From Eucalyptus grandis (lineage: Eukaryota > Streptophyta > Magnoliopsida > Myrtales > Myrtaceae), in contig NC_052614.1 of NCBI RefSeq assembly GCF_016545825.1, forward strand, positions 63,400,528 to 63,464,527: a DNA stretch of 64,000 nucleotides, given 5' to 3'. The position numbers were made by a program, and so were the translations under genes. Every line of letters begins with the position of its first letter. Position 1 is the stretch's first letter. The notes beneath the pieces were generated by a model that was given only the letters and a program-made list of their open reading frames with translations, searched no databases and had not been told where the DNA came from. Positions 10,934 through 23,628 of this stretch are shown here, piece by piece.

Positions 10934-13496
10934 AAAAGGGCATTTGTTGTGGCATCCTAGAATTCCTTGCCGGTCATGGGGTGCTCAAATTAAGGTCTTG
11001 CATTTAGACTTTGGCCAAGCTCTTAGCGAATAATTATTTGATAGAAAAATTCTAGTTTTGGCCATGTGGGATTATGGATTGGAATTTATTAAGATAGGTC
11101 AAAAGTTTTGTGATTTATAAATTTCAATTAGGTGTTTATAAAATTTAAGTTTGAGGAGGATTATTAGAATGAGATATGGGCCAAAGTATTAGCTTAAAAC
11201 CAGCCCATGATCTCACTATTTTCGGCCATTTGGGCTTAGTTGCGGAGCCCCAAGGAGGAGGAGATCGCCGGCCCATTGCTGGCCCAAGCCCAGCCGAAGG
11301 TGGAGGCCCATCTTGCATGAAGGAGGCCATGTGTTTCCTCCGAGCTGCCAAGTGGCGTGGAAGCTGTGCAAGGTGTGGCTGCCCCCATTGGCCATCTTGG
11401 GTGGCACATGCAGCTGAAATGATTAAGTTTAGGGGGAATAAAAGGGAGAGAGAGAGAGTGGCTGGTGAGGGTTTCCGTCCAAGCCAAAGGGAGAGAGAGA
11501 GTTGCGCGAGGAGAGTGAGGCGAGAGAGGGAGCTGCATGCCGTCGCCGTCCGTCCGCCGTGTTCGTCACGGTGTGCCGCCGTTCGTGTGGTCTAGAGGCA
11601 AGTTGGGGTCCTTTGCTGCTCTTGCATGTGTGCCTTGCATGTATGATTTGTTTGTGGTAGGTTTCGGATCATAGGGAAGGCAAAAATCGGAGCTAGAATG
11701 TGGCTGTTCTTGGCATGCTGATTTCGTGAGATCCGCCTGAATCAGAATCTTGTGAGGTTTGCATGCATGTTTTAAGTTGAATTTTGACTCTGATCTCTTC
11801 ATTAAAGTTGTAGCTAACATCTTGTACTACAACATACTAAAATTTCGTGGAAAATGATGGAGATTGGAGGGTCAAAATCTCATCTTGCGGAATGTCAGAT
11901 CTGGAATGTTTTCGCATGAATCATCGAGTCAGAATGTTGTGAGCTTGCATGAATGTTTAGAGTTCGATTTTGGCTTTTGTTTCTTCATGAAAGTTGTAGC
12001 TAACATCTTACAATATAATATACTAAAATTTGGTGGAAAATTATGGAGATTAAAGGGGTTAAAGTCTCATCATACGGAGACCCCAGATCTGGAAAGATTT
12101 TACTGAACTTTGGTTGGATTCGTGATTGCATGTTGGTTTGTGATGAGAATCTCACTTCGATTTCTTCATGAAAGTTGTAGGGAATATCTTAAAATACAAC
12201 ATACTCAAATTTGAAGTGAAATGAACAAGAATAGCCTAGTAAAGCAACTAGATCTTGAAGACGGTGATTCTGGTGATGTATTCCGAGACACCCCGAGACT
12301 TCAAGGACATAGATGATGACTATACTATGGTTATTTGACCTAGATATCTTCATAAAACTTGTAGAGGATACCTTGATGTATAACATATCCAAATTTCAGA
12401 GGAAACGAAGAGAATAGGTGGTGAAATCTCAATATTTCGGAGATGTGTACACTGGACGATGCTATTAGTGGATCCAGAAGCTTCATGAGACTGTATAAAA
12501 TATTCTAAAAATAATATGGCTTGGAGTTCTTCATGAAAGTTGTACGAAAATGTCTTGGCTATAACTCTGTAAAATTTCGTAATTTTTGGAGGCCATATGA
12601 ATATTTTAATCGAATTTCGTTGGAAACCGTGCATTCTGGTTTCATCCGAAAATTGTATGATGTTTTGTGAAAATTGGGAAATTGTGTGAAATGCTATTTG
12701 GCCATGAATTTTGTATGAAATTATCATCCTATTGGCTTGTTTAATACTTGCTGTGATTTTTATAATTTTGGGAGTTTGTTGACATTAAATTTATGGAAAT
12801 GACAAAAGTTGGAATTTAAATAAATAATAATAAAATAAAATGGATTATTTTATTGGCCATAAATTCCATTAAATTTATCTTGTTGCATGTATGATAAAGT
12901 CTTGGTGTATGTATGACATTGAATCGAGATGCATATGATAATGTCTTGGTATATGTATGACATTGAGTTGTGATGCATGTGAGAATCTATGCCAAGTATG
13001 ACTTGTTTGATGTCACGCCATATGCCATGTTAATTTGAGATCAAAATAATGGTAAATGTGGATAATGATAAGTGAGGAAGTGGTTGTGGTGGAGGATGAG
13101 GCCGTAATGTATAGAGTTGCATTGCAGATTCCAAGAGTGTCGGGATGCCGGTGGTATACGGTGCACGTAATTCAGGAGGCTGGTGGTATGTCGGTACATA
13201 ATTAGAAGCCTTGTCGGAGGTTTTGCAGAAAGGAATGCCTCGTGATGCCGGGATTGGGATGCGGGATGCCCGGCCGAGTGTAAATGCCGGAAGCCACTGT
13301 CGGAGTCTTTGCCAGAATACCTCGTGATGCTAGTTGGGATGCGAGATGCAGAATGTGGGGGCGGATGCCGTGGCTGCAGGAGGATGAATGCCGGAAGCCT
13401 CGGAGGTCTTTGCCCGAGGGGATGATGAAATTGATGATTTGAGGAATGGGTGATGTGGTGATCAGAATTGAAAGCTAAAAGTGGAAATTAAATCAT

Positions 13497-13895
13497 GGCA
13501 TGATATGCATGATGATGTGATGATGATGATGATGATGATGATGATATGTGATGAGAAATAATGATGATCACCCATGGCATGACATGCCGCATATGCATAT
13601 GATGATGATATATGATATGCATGATGATATGCATGATGATGATGATGATGATGATATGTGATGTGAAATAATGATGATCACCCTTGATATGATATGCATG
13701 ATGATATGCATGATGATGATGATGACATGTGATGTGAAATAACGATGATCACTTATGATATGGTATGCATGATAATATGCATGGTAATGATAATGATGAT
13801 GATATATGATATGGCTCGATGACATGTGTAATGATGACATGTATGATGAAATGATATTATGATGATGATGACATGTATGTTACGATGATGATACA
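13497..13895. repeat. TGA/ATG-rich microsatellite inside LTR B
   Basis: Imperfect tgatga array with gatatgcatgatgatatgc segments, the complement of the arrays in LTRs A and C. It has no coding meaning. Confidence 0.9.
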
Positions 13896-14425
13896 CATGA
13901 ATGTGTTATGTATTGGTATGATGATGCATGTTAGTATGCGCGTAACCAAGGTAGTAATGCCAATGCATGTATGATTGCATGATGCATTGAGTTGTTATTG
14001 AATTTCCTATCTCTTGAGTGGTTGTACTCACCCCTTTTAGGGACCAACATTTCAGATTAGTAGATGGTTTGAGCGGTTGGATATGACCGCGAGGAGAAGG
14101 ATAACAAGAGGAACCTTTGGCTGGCAAACCTTCAGTTGATGGACCTTAAGCATACGATTGTGGGAGGAGATGTCGGTCATCTTTTGAAGTATGGCAGTAT
14201 AGAAACATTGGCATTTCGATGTGCTGACTAAAGATGTTCATCTGTTTTATGTAAATAAACGTGTTCGGTTTTAACTTATATAAGATATTTAGTAGGTGTG
14301 CATCGTTTTCTGAATGTAGGGAAGAGTTTGTTAGATGTGCTTACGCGTATGTGAATTGCGCAAGGGACCTATAAAAAAAAAAATAGCGTAAACCCCTATG
14401 TTGTATGGACCCAGCGCAGGTGAAA

Positions 14426-14436
14426 TGGTATCGAGT
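14426..14436 (+). other. Possible second primer-binding site after LTR B
   Basis: TGGTATCGAGT resembles the initiator-Met primer site with one base missing. It lies where the end of a plus-oriented LTR B would be, followed by ~35 bp before LTR C starts at 14471. If real, B is the 5' LTR of a separate, nearly deleted plus-strand element. The match is short and could be chance. Confidence 0.3.
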
Positions 14437-14470
14437 GACATGTTATTAGGAAAGTAAATGGTAAGCAAAC

Positions 14471-17400
14471 TGTGGCGACCCAAATCGGATTGGGGGCCGT
14501 CGAGGGAATTATTTTGTGTGACACCACAGGCCACTCGTGAGTGTGTAGCCAGCGTGTTACACTTTATTCCTATTCTCCTTAGAAGAAGCGTCGTAATTCA
14601 TAGACACATTTAAAAAAAAAAAAAAAACGGTCCCAAGCGCGACTCATTAGCGGAAGCAATTAAAACATCACCATCTCTTCCCTACCAACCATGATACAAA
14701 TACACAACACTAATTATCATGATTTTATAGACAAGCCCACGACACTTTATTTACATATATTTTCAGATGGGACTTCTTTTGGGTCGATACATCAAGAAAA
14801 ACGAGGACTCGGCCACGTCCGGCCTAAAACCCCAAAAAAGAACCCTCGACCTCTACATCTCACATGCACAACCCCCATCATCGGTGTCGGCTAACTATCC
14901 AAAAGATCCGGCTCCTACTGTCACACATGGGCCTCACACGTCCGGTACACCGGGCGGTGGCGGTGGCGGTGGCAACATCCCTCTCATCACCCCGTCGCGA
15001 CGAATGTAGACGGAGACGAATACTGGACAATCGGGCCCCCAGCTAGGCCTATGTCGTACGTGACAAAACAGCGCACTCGTATATACGTAATCCAGGCACA
15101 AAGACAGCGAACTCCTCGCACTCAAGCCTCGACATCGGATGGTAGACCGTAAATACACCCGTGACGGCGGGGAGCGGCATGCGCCTAATCTAAAATGTTG
15201 GTCCCAAAAGGGGTGAGTACAACCACTCGGCGAGTAAAATGATCCAACAACCACTCAATGCATCATGCAAATTATACATGCATTGCGGCGGTACTTACCT
15301 TGAAGCCATGCGCATACTATCATGCATCATTATCATAATCATATACATGTCATCATCATCATCACATCATCATCACACGTGTCATCATCATCATGGCATC
15401 ATCATATCACACATGTCATCATCATCATGGCATCATCATATCACACATGTCATCATCATGGCATCATCATATCACCATGTCATCATGCCTTATCATATAT
15501 CATCATCATCATCATCATCATCATCATGCATATCATCATGCCATATCATATATCATCACCATCATCATCATGCATATCATCATGCCATATCATATATCAT
15601 CACCATCATGATCATGCATATCATCATGCCATATCATATATCATCACCATCATCATCATGCATATCATCATGCCATATCATATATCATCACCATCATCAT
15701 CATGGTTTGATTTCCACTTTTAACTTTCAATTTGATCACCACCTCATCCTTCCTCGGATCATCAATTTCATCTCATATTATACACTCGCATCCCATTCGA
15801 AAAACCGACATTCAGCCATTCCGACCCCACTTGGGCATCTAGCCCCCCACATTAGGACATATCGCATCCCAACTAGCATCACGAGGTATTCCCTGGGCAA
15901 AGACCTCCGACAGGGCTTCAGCATATCCTCTCTGGCCGGGCATCCCGCTTTTAATCCTGGCATCGCGAGGCATTCCCTTCGGGCAAAGACCTCTGAAGCC
16001 CAGGGCTTCCGGCCCCCACATTAGGGCATCCACGAATCTCCCGGGGTCATCCGGCCTTGTATCTCAATACAATCCGGGCATCGTCCTCCACCACAACCAC
16101 CTCCTCATTTATTATTATCCATGTTTACCAATTTCAGTCTTAATTTAGCATCGCATATGACGTGACATCAAACAAGTCATACTTGACATGGAATTCATAC
16201 ATGTATGTCAATTCAATGTCATGCATACATCGAACCTCATCATACATGCTGCATGGTATAATTATTTATGAAATAAATTTAATGGAATTTATGGCCAATA
16301 AAATAATCCATTTTCATGCCCCTTTTTTCATTTATTTAAATTCAAGCTTTGATATTTTCAAAAATTTTAAATTTAACATCTATAAATTATAAAAATTAAG
16401 GCAAGTGATAAACAAGACAATATAATAATAATTTCATGCAAAATACATGGCCAAATAGAATTTCACACAATTTCACAATTCTCACAAAATGGCATGTCAT
16501 TTTCGGGTGAAATCAGAATGCACGGTTTTTGAAGAAATTTGATTAAAATATCCATACAACCTCCAAAAAATTACGAAATTTTGGAGTTACAGCCAAGAAA
16601 TTTTCATTGCATCTTTCATACAGACTTCCAAGTCAGATTCTTTTTAGATAAATTTCTACAGTCTCTCGAAGCTTCTGGATCCATTACCGAATCGTCAATA
16701 CATGCTTCTCGAAATACTGGGTTTTCACCTACCTACTCTTCTTATTTTCTCTGAAATTTAGATATGTTCTACATCAAGATATTCTCTACAAGTTTTGTGA
16801 AGAGATCCAAGTGAAATATCCAGAGTATAGTCGACATTTAGGTCTATGAAGTCTCGGGTGTCCCGTAATACATATCGAATTACCGTCTTCAGGATCTAGT
16901 CGATTTACTACTATCTTGTTCATTTCACTTAAAATTTGAGATGTTGTAGTTTAAGATGTCCCCTACAACTTTCATACAGCAATTGAAGAATATTCTTAGC
17001 ACAAATCAACATGCAACCACAAATCCAACAAGAGGTCAGTAAAATCGTTCAAGATCTGAGGTCTCCGTAGGAGAGGTTAGCCCCTCAAATATCCATCCTT
17101 TTCCACCAAATTTGAGTATGTTGTAGTTCAAGATGTTAGTTACAACTTTTGAAGAAATTGAAGCCAAATCTGACTCCAAATGTATGCCTGCTCACAAACA
17201 TTCTGACTCAAACTGTTCAAGCGAAAACAGCCATACCACCAAAACAATCCATCCATACTTGGTTTTCCTCATCTAATCACCCAAACTGACACTATATCAA
17301 CCATACATGTAACAAACACATGCAAGAGCAGCTAGAGGACTCCCACTTGCCTCCGACTACACGAACGGCGGCACACGGCGGCGAGCACGGCGGACGGACG

Positions 17401-18026
17401 GCGAGGACGCGACTCCCTCCTCGGCTTCTCCTCTCTCTCGACGCTTTCCCTCTCTCTGCACAATCTCTCTCTCTCTTTGGGCGAATGGCTAACTCGGCCA
17501 TTCTCTCCTCTCTTCCTTTTATCTCCCTAAACCTCATCATTAGTAATGATTAGGTTGCCTCACCAATGGCCAATGCATGCCACCCTTCTTGCCACTTGTC
17601 AAAGTTCATGCATAATGGGCTTGGGCTTTGGGGTTGGGCCGGCCACTCTTGGGCCTCCTCTTGGGCTGGTCGACAGCCCTTTGTGGGCCTAATTGGGCCG
17701 ACTAGCTTGGCCCATCAAGGCTTCAGCCAATGGGCCTAAGGCCCTACCTAAAAATTAACTTTTCCCCTTTTTTTAATCTCTTCCATAAATTTTTAAATTT
17801 TAATTTCCACATGGCCAAAGTCTTGTGACATTTTATTTAATTCATAAGGTGCATGGCCAAGCATAGATGTCATCATTAATCTATCAAATTAAAATTTCAT
17901 AAACACAAACACAAATCACCTAATCTTAAAGAGACTAATGGCTAAAGCATAAACCATAGGTAATTTCATTACCTAATTAGAACTTTAACACACCTTATAG
18001 CTTGACTTTGATTTTGGGATGCCACA
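14471..18026 (-). repeat. Long LTR copy C (~3.6 kb), same orientation as A
   Basis: Begins TGTGGCGACC (14471) and ends GGATGCCACA (18026). It is collinear with LTR A over its length, including the poly-A/T tract near 14611, the CACC-rich block near 14940-15000, the ATC array, the four repeated ttcatgaa/caacatactc units (16600-17200) and the gggcctaaggcc block near 17720. It abuts B end to end. It could be the displaced 5' LTR of the minus-strand element or half of a separate insertion. Confidence 0.75.
15322..15705. repeat. ATC/GAT-rich microsatellite inside LTR C
   Basis: Same array as in LTR A, with a slightly different unit order. Long His/Ile/Ser reading frames across it are not proteins. 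Confidence 0.9.
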
Positions 18027-18318
18027 AGGAAATTGCCATGCAATTAATCACTTGGAAAATAAAAAATTAAAATTTGTTTTCAATTTATGTTTTGGCTCTT
18101 CTAGTTCATGTTTAGGAAATTTCGTCCATCATTGGGGCATCCCATATCTTTGTTTTCTAGTCCATTTTTAGGAAATCCTCTTCATATGTGGGTTTTTCTT
18201 GTTAAAAATAGATTGTCGTCATGGACTAGCTCCTATTTACACCTCATGCTTCCATGTTCCCACTTTCCTTAGGTGATTGAGCGATCTCGCTCACCCATCT
18301 GTACATGGCCGAGCTAAA

Positions 18319-19915
18319 ATGGCGGATCAAAACAAGGTGCTGGACCGTATCATCGACAATATGAACAAGCGAATTGCATACCTCCAAAGTCAAGTCGATG
18401 AATATGCGCTCTTGTGGCTTTTCTCATCAAGCAAGGGCTATGATGTTAGTACTCTATCTTCAAGTAGAATTTGCGATTCTAAAAGAGAGACCAGAGAACT
18501 TTTGGAATCTCATGCTTCCACCATAAACCAGGTAGCTGAATTTGAATGCCACCTGAGCCATTAGCATATCTAGGCTATGGTGATGAGACCAGGTTGAGGA
18601 AGAGGAAGGGATCGATGTCTAGGGATGATAACGATGTTATCTCCAACTCTTCCGATGCGTTCGAAGGATGTGAGGGCAAGATCTTCAAGCTTCTCCAGAT
18701 GAGAGAAGAAATGCTCCACACAAACACAAGAGATCCAAGCAGATCAGCCCGCACCATGAAGATGGCAAGGGGCTCCACTTGATCCATCTGTTGCTCATCA
18801 CGGCCACCGCAGTGGATGAGAACAACGCGGCTTGCCCTCGACAACCTTGCCGAGCTGTACCAGAGCGTCTCGCTGATCGGCGACTCAGTGCAGCGGGTCG
18901 TGGCCTACTTCGCCGATGGACTCGCCGCCAGGCTCCTGACCAGGAATCCCCGTTCCATGACATGATCATGAAGAGACCAACCTGCGAAGAGGAGTTCGTC
19001 GCGTTCACCTACCTCTACCGGGTCTCGCCGTACTACCAGTTCGCTCATTTCACGGCCAACCAAGCCATTCTCGAGGCCTTCGAGAGAGAGGAACAAGTTA
19101 ACCACCATGCTTTGCACGTCATCGATTTCGACGTGTCGTATGGCTTCCAGTGGCCTTCTCTCATCCAATCTCTATCCGATAAGGCAACCAGCGGGAATAA
19201 AATCTCCTTACGGATCACTGGCTTTGGGAGAAGCCCCGAGGAGCTACAAGAAACTGAGGGCAGGCTAGTTAGCTTCTCAAAGGGTTTCAAGAACATAGTC
19301 TTTGAGTTCCAAGGCCTGTTACGAGGATCAAAGCTCGTCAACCTAAGGAAAAAGAAACAAGAGACCGTCGCAGTAAACCTAGTTTTCCACTTAAACATGC
19401 TGGGCAATTTCGCAAAAATCTCGGAGACTCTTAAGTCGGTGCATTCTTTCAAGCCGTCCATCGTGATGCTCGTGGAGCAAGAGGGTAACCGAAGCCCTCG
19501 GAGCTTCCTCTCGAGATTCATGGAGTCCTTGCACTACTTCGCGGCCATGTTTGACTCTCTCGACGACTGCCTTCCATTGGAGAGCTCAGAGAGGCTGAGC
19601 ATTGAGAAGAACCATCTCGGCAAGGAGATCAAGACCCGGATGAACTACGAGAAGGACGACAGGCGCTGCGCACGGTACGAGAGGATGGAGACGTGGAAGG
19701 GGAGGATGGAGGCTCATGGGTTCGCGGGGTCAGCTGAGCTCTAAGTCCATGTTGCAAGCGAAGCTCCTGCTGAAAATTAGGGCACACCATCGTCCTCTTC
19801 AGTTCGAGGGCGAAACAGCGAGTTTAAGAGTGATCGAGAGATGAGGAAGAGCGATCTCTTTAGGGTAGCAGAATAGGTCATGATAACAGCCTCTGCATGG
19901 CATTGCGTATGGTAG
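18319..19915 (+). CDS. GRAS-family transcriptional regulator (scarecrow-like), frameshifted
   Basis: GRAS proteins are plant-specific nuclear regulators. The start is the ATG at 18319 (MADQNKVLDRII), the first ATG in the coding frame. In order I see an N-terminal helix-rich part (IAYLQSQVDEY), the first leucine-rich part (LHLIHLLLITATAVDENN, ~18773), a VHIID-type motif (LHVIDFDVSYGFQWPSL, ~19115), RITGFG, a PFYRE-like region (VFHLNMLGNF; ESLHYFAAMFDSLDD), and the SAW end (ITASAWHC, ~19883-19907) before TAG at 19913. Single exon, ~530 codons, usual for the family. The frame shifts near 18550, 18718, 18835, 18943 and 19733. The 18835-18943 stretch is read out of phase, then restored. Stops TGA (~19837) and TAG (~19864) lie inside the SAW region. 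The subgroup is probably SCL4/7/26-like but not resolved. It is either a recent pseudogene or a gene with consensus errors. Confidence 0.8.
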
Positions 19916-22453
19916 AGAGAGAGAGAGAGAGAGAGATTGAATGATTATATATTCTATGATTTTTCTAACACATTCATCGATTATTTCATTGTCATTGTTG
20001 TTTGTAACTGCATTAGCAACTAATGACCAAAGACCGCAAGATTGTTTTAAGGTTGCTTGATTGGAGTCTCTGTATCTACAATTTACGTACCTTATGTTCT
20101 TTAGCTTGCAAGATCTCGTCGTATTCGCACTTGCAAGTGTCGACACGTAAACATGTATGTTGGCATTCACCTTACAATTTATGCTTTGTAATACAAGAGG
20201 TTTGAGGTGGACATGTCACGAGCATATCACGACTTTCATACGTTTGAAGCAATAATCATGGTCTTCTCCTTTCAACTCCTATAACATCCTATTGCACCTT
20301 CAGTCCATTTTATGTTAGATTTTTAACTTCAGCCGCTATACAATTTTTTTTAGTTTTTCTGAAGAAACCAAATTTCTTTCCTAATTTTATACTTTTTGTT
20401 CAAAAATAATAATAATAATAATAATATTTTATTTTTACATACCTTCGAGCTGGTCTATATGCTACTTGAAGCTTCGCATGGCCTGAAAATAATTTCATTT
20501 ATGAAAGACCGACCAATCTAATTAGGCATGGGAAAACCCGCCCATTCAAGTTTTCAACCTTTCTCGTATGTTATGTTACACCCTTACGGTTTCATGCATT
20601 AGGGGGAAAGTGAGAAATGAGAATGCTTCATTCGATTGGGTTCGTGGCCGAAACAAATAGAATCGAACCGAATTAGTTTGGTTTGTGAAAAGAGAAACCG
20701 AGTTGCTAAGTAAGGGCTTAAAACAGAACTGTTTGAATTCTATTGGTCATATATGTCTGATCTTCCATTCAATCTTCCTATTGAAAGTTAGCTATCTAAA
20801 TCTTCAAACCTTTCAAAATATTCGATTCTAGAACATCAGATTTTGGCTTTGAACAGTGACACCATGTGATTAACTAGTAACTATCAAATTTGTGCTACGC
20901 TGGGCGAACTAGTTAGGCGAAAATTTCACCTAAGAAAAAAATTGGAAAGAACAAGGATAGCTTTTGAAGCCAAAACGATGTCTTAGTCGTGTGACTCCGG
21001 CAAGTCACGACCACCTAGATTTGGATCACATGACCTTTGTGAAGGGTCGCCCGAGGTCGCGTGACCAGGTGGCCCTTGCCCAAGTCATGTGAACCCCGCT
21101 AATCGTGGCGACCTAGATATAGGCCGTGTGACCTCGTGTGAGAGGTTGCAAGGTCATGCGACTAGGCCGCCCTTGCCAAAGTCACCTAGGTTGTGCGTGA
21201 CCCTCACTAGGGTTCACTGACCCTAGGTGGCCCCGGCCGATTGTTTCGAGGGCCGCTTGAGGTCTTGCAACTCAAATGTCACCGACGATAGATTTCAATC
21301 GCCGGTGATCACCTACCCTTTGTCGACGGACTTTTCTTTCTCTTTTGATTGAATTTTTTTTTTTTCTTTTTTTTAATCACAAAAGTCATTTGTAAATATA
21401 ATCTCCAAACATTATTTTGCTTAAAGGTACTTACAATGGATTTCAGTTACAATTTAACAAACAAAATTTGCATTTTGAAAATCTCTTTTTTAATTTAAAA
21501 CTTTACATTTTCTCAAAAGGTTTTCTCCAAAGTTCAACTAAACGCATTCTTAAAATTCAACTAGCTATAGACCTCGACCATTGACCACTGCACAACCTTT
21601 ACCGCCAAACCCCTTTACCACATAAGGCATTGTCGTTCCCATGGGTTCGTCCGAGACTTGACGCCATGGCATCTCCCTCTTTTTCCCCCTTTACGAAACT
21701 ATTGGTATCCCGGAGTCAAGCTGGGCTTCCAAAGTCGGATTAGATGACGGGAGGTGGAGGCCTTGTTGGTGGCTTGAGCCTGGTGGCGGCGTTGAGGTGG
21801 TTGACTAGTGGCATGGGCATGCGGCGGCGACGTGATTGAGATTCTGGCAGTGTGAGTGCATTATTGTTGTGGCAATGGTTAAGGAGCATGGCAATTCCCA
21901 CCTTGGAATTGGGAATTGCCACTAAGCTCGGTTAAGAAAATAAGAATCAAGACATGCTCATTGGTTTCATGGATCTACCCAAGAATCAGACAGTCGGTTC
22001 AGTTTGGTTCTCGGGTGGGTCCATAGAACTAGTCCCCAATCCTTATAAAGTTTGTTTGGTCTTATATTTGGGTTGAATTGCGAGCCATTAATTTTGATTA
22101 ATGATTAAAAGTTATAAAGCAAAACTAATAGATAATATTCGTTAGCAAAACTATAGAGGCCCGACATCTTGGTGGATGGGCAGGTGGTTCCAAGTCTAGA
22201 AGTTGGAACTAGGCAGGCTTCGCAGAACCACTAGTTCGACCCGATTTGCTCGATCCGGTCATATTTTGGGTGGTTCGGGTAGTTCCCGATTCTTTTACAC
22301 ACTCCTGGGCCAGGTGGAGGAGGAAAAGAGAGCAAGTGAGTGTGTGACGGTTTTGTGAAAAGGGAATAATGTCATTTAGAGAGTTACTTTAAGTTATCTC
22401 TAAATATAGATAATCCCAATTCATTTCGACCCTTTTGTAGATCGTACTACACA
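19916..22453. other. Intergenic, degenerate repeats, no gene seen
   Basis: A GA microsatellite (~19914-19935) lies just after the GRAS stop, in its presumed 3'UTR. From ~20880 to 21320 there is a GC-richer block of repeated gtgacc/ggtcgc words (cgaccacctag, gtgaccaggtggccc), and 21940-22300 is rich in ggttc/gaacc words. Both resemble worn TIR-element interiors. Small reading frames here show no domain. Confidence 0.5.
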
Positions 22454-23109
22454 CTATGTAGCACGAACACTCTTTGGAAGCTTTCATGTTGTGTACGACA
22501 CTCCGACACGTGCCCGACACGCAATAACGTGAAGTGTCGAAAAATCCCACACGTGGTCAACTTTCTCCGACACGCCCGACACGCGAGTGGAATTTCGACA
22601 CCGATTTCGACACGCACGCACCTGGGTCAATTTTAAAATTTCTAATACTTGAGGGGTCAAAATATAAATATACACAAAATAAGTAATAAAAGAAGTAATA
22701 AAATTTCTATAAATATACATGCATGGAGTCAATTTTTTTTTTTTTCAGTTTTGTTTTTTTAGAATTGTTTTATTTTTTAAAAGTCTTTTACTATGAAAGA
22801 AGTAATAAAAAAATGCTATATATGATAAATAAATAAATTTAAAAATATCATTTCAGCATTTTTCTTTAAACAATGTTTTTTCCTCTAAGTTTTGTGTATT
22901 ATCGTAACAAATTAAAATAATGAATGATATTATTTAATATCTTTTGTGTAAATTAATTCTAGGCTATTTTTATTATTATTTATTTATGTATTTATATATA
23001 AAAATATATTTAATATATAATGTGTCGAACGTATCGAAATTCTCTATTTTTAAATGACGTGTCGGCGTGTCGTGTCGTGTCGCGTCGTGTCGCGTGTCGG
23101 TGTGACATA
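22454..23109. mobile_element. Non-autonomous Mutator-like TIR element with CGACACG-rich ends
   Basis: The left end reads CTATGTAGCACGAACAC and the right end is GTGTCGGTGTGACATA, an imperfect inverted repeat. It is flanked by 9-bp near-direct repeats: tactacaca (22445-22453) and gactacaca (23110-23118), 8 of 9 identical. Both sub-terminal parts carry clustered cgacacg/cgtgtcg words in opposite orientation; the centre is AT-rich and has no ORF. A 9-bp duplication suggests mobilisation by a MULE transposase. Confidence 0.6.
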
Positions 23110-23600
23110 GACTACACAATGTGGTTTGAATTTTGCTCAACCTCACTATAGTTTATCTTTATCGTATAGTCTTAATTCTCTAAAGTAAAGAAAACCTAAA
23201 GTTTAGGTTCAATCTCAATTTCGTCTAGAACTTTATTTTGTTAAAAAAAAAAATTCCCTTTTCATTTTAATCCAAAATTGTCCATGCGTTTTCATCAATA
23301 CCCTTTACCTTCATATGAGCAACAATCAATCTCATTGTGTCAATACTCTTGAAGGAAGTAGTAAAGACCTTTGAAAACATGGACAAATTTAGGATTAGGA
23401 TGAAAATTGAAATATATATATATTTTAAAAATGAATGGCAGAATATTGATTTAAAATTTGAGATTCTTTAGGAATTAACACCGATCATATACAACAAAAA
23501 TTTGGTCAGAAAGCCGGAGCCGTTAGAATCGAGTGAAAATTCCAAACGGTCGTCTTTCCAAGCATCACGATTCAAAAATCAAACCTTTCCCCCTCTCCTT

Positions 23601-23628
23601 CTCTCTCTCTCTCTCTCTCTCTCTCTAA
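23601..23628. repeat. TC microsatellite in the 5' leader of the PS1-type gene
   Basis: Run of ctctct about 115-140 bp upstream of the PS1 start codon, in a pyrimidine-rich leader typical of plant 5'UTRs. Confidence 0.8.

Larger units (their letters stand above)
6195..10947 (-). mobile_element. Internal region of a decayed Ty3/gypsy retrotransposon (Del/Tekay-like)
   Basis: Order on the minus strand: primer-binding site (10922-10933), gag with zinc knuckle, protease remnant, reverse transcriptase, RNase H, integrase with a C-terminal chromodomain-like tail, then purine tract. All reading frames are broken by stops and indels, so it is non-autonomous now. Protein motifs, very long LTRs and an initiator-Met tRNA primer site fit Del/Tekay-type chromoviruses. 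The flanking LTR edges face each other in inverted orientation, which is not the normal layout. Confidence 0.85.
10948..14470 (+). repeat. Long LTR copy B, inverted relative to A and C
   Basis: Starts TGTGGCATCCTAGAATTCC at 10948. It matches the reverse complement of LTR A: same order of an untranscribed U3, a gggggaataaaaggga promoter-like box near 11430-11445, and a repeat of adverse diverged ~180-bp units at 11800-12400. Then follow the TGA microsatellite and the block ending gggaccaacatttc (~14040-14055). Beyond that block B diverges from A and C, so it is an older or different subfamily. The right boundary is approximate. Confidence 0.7.
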
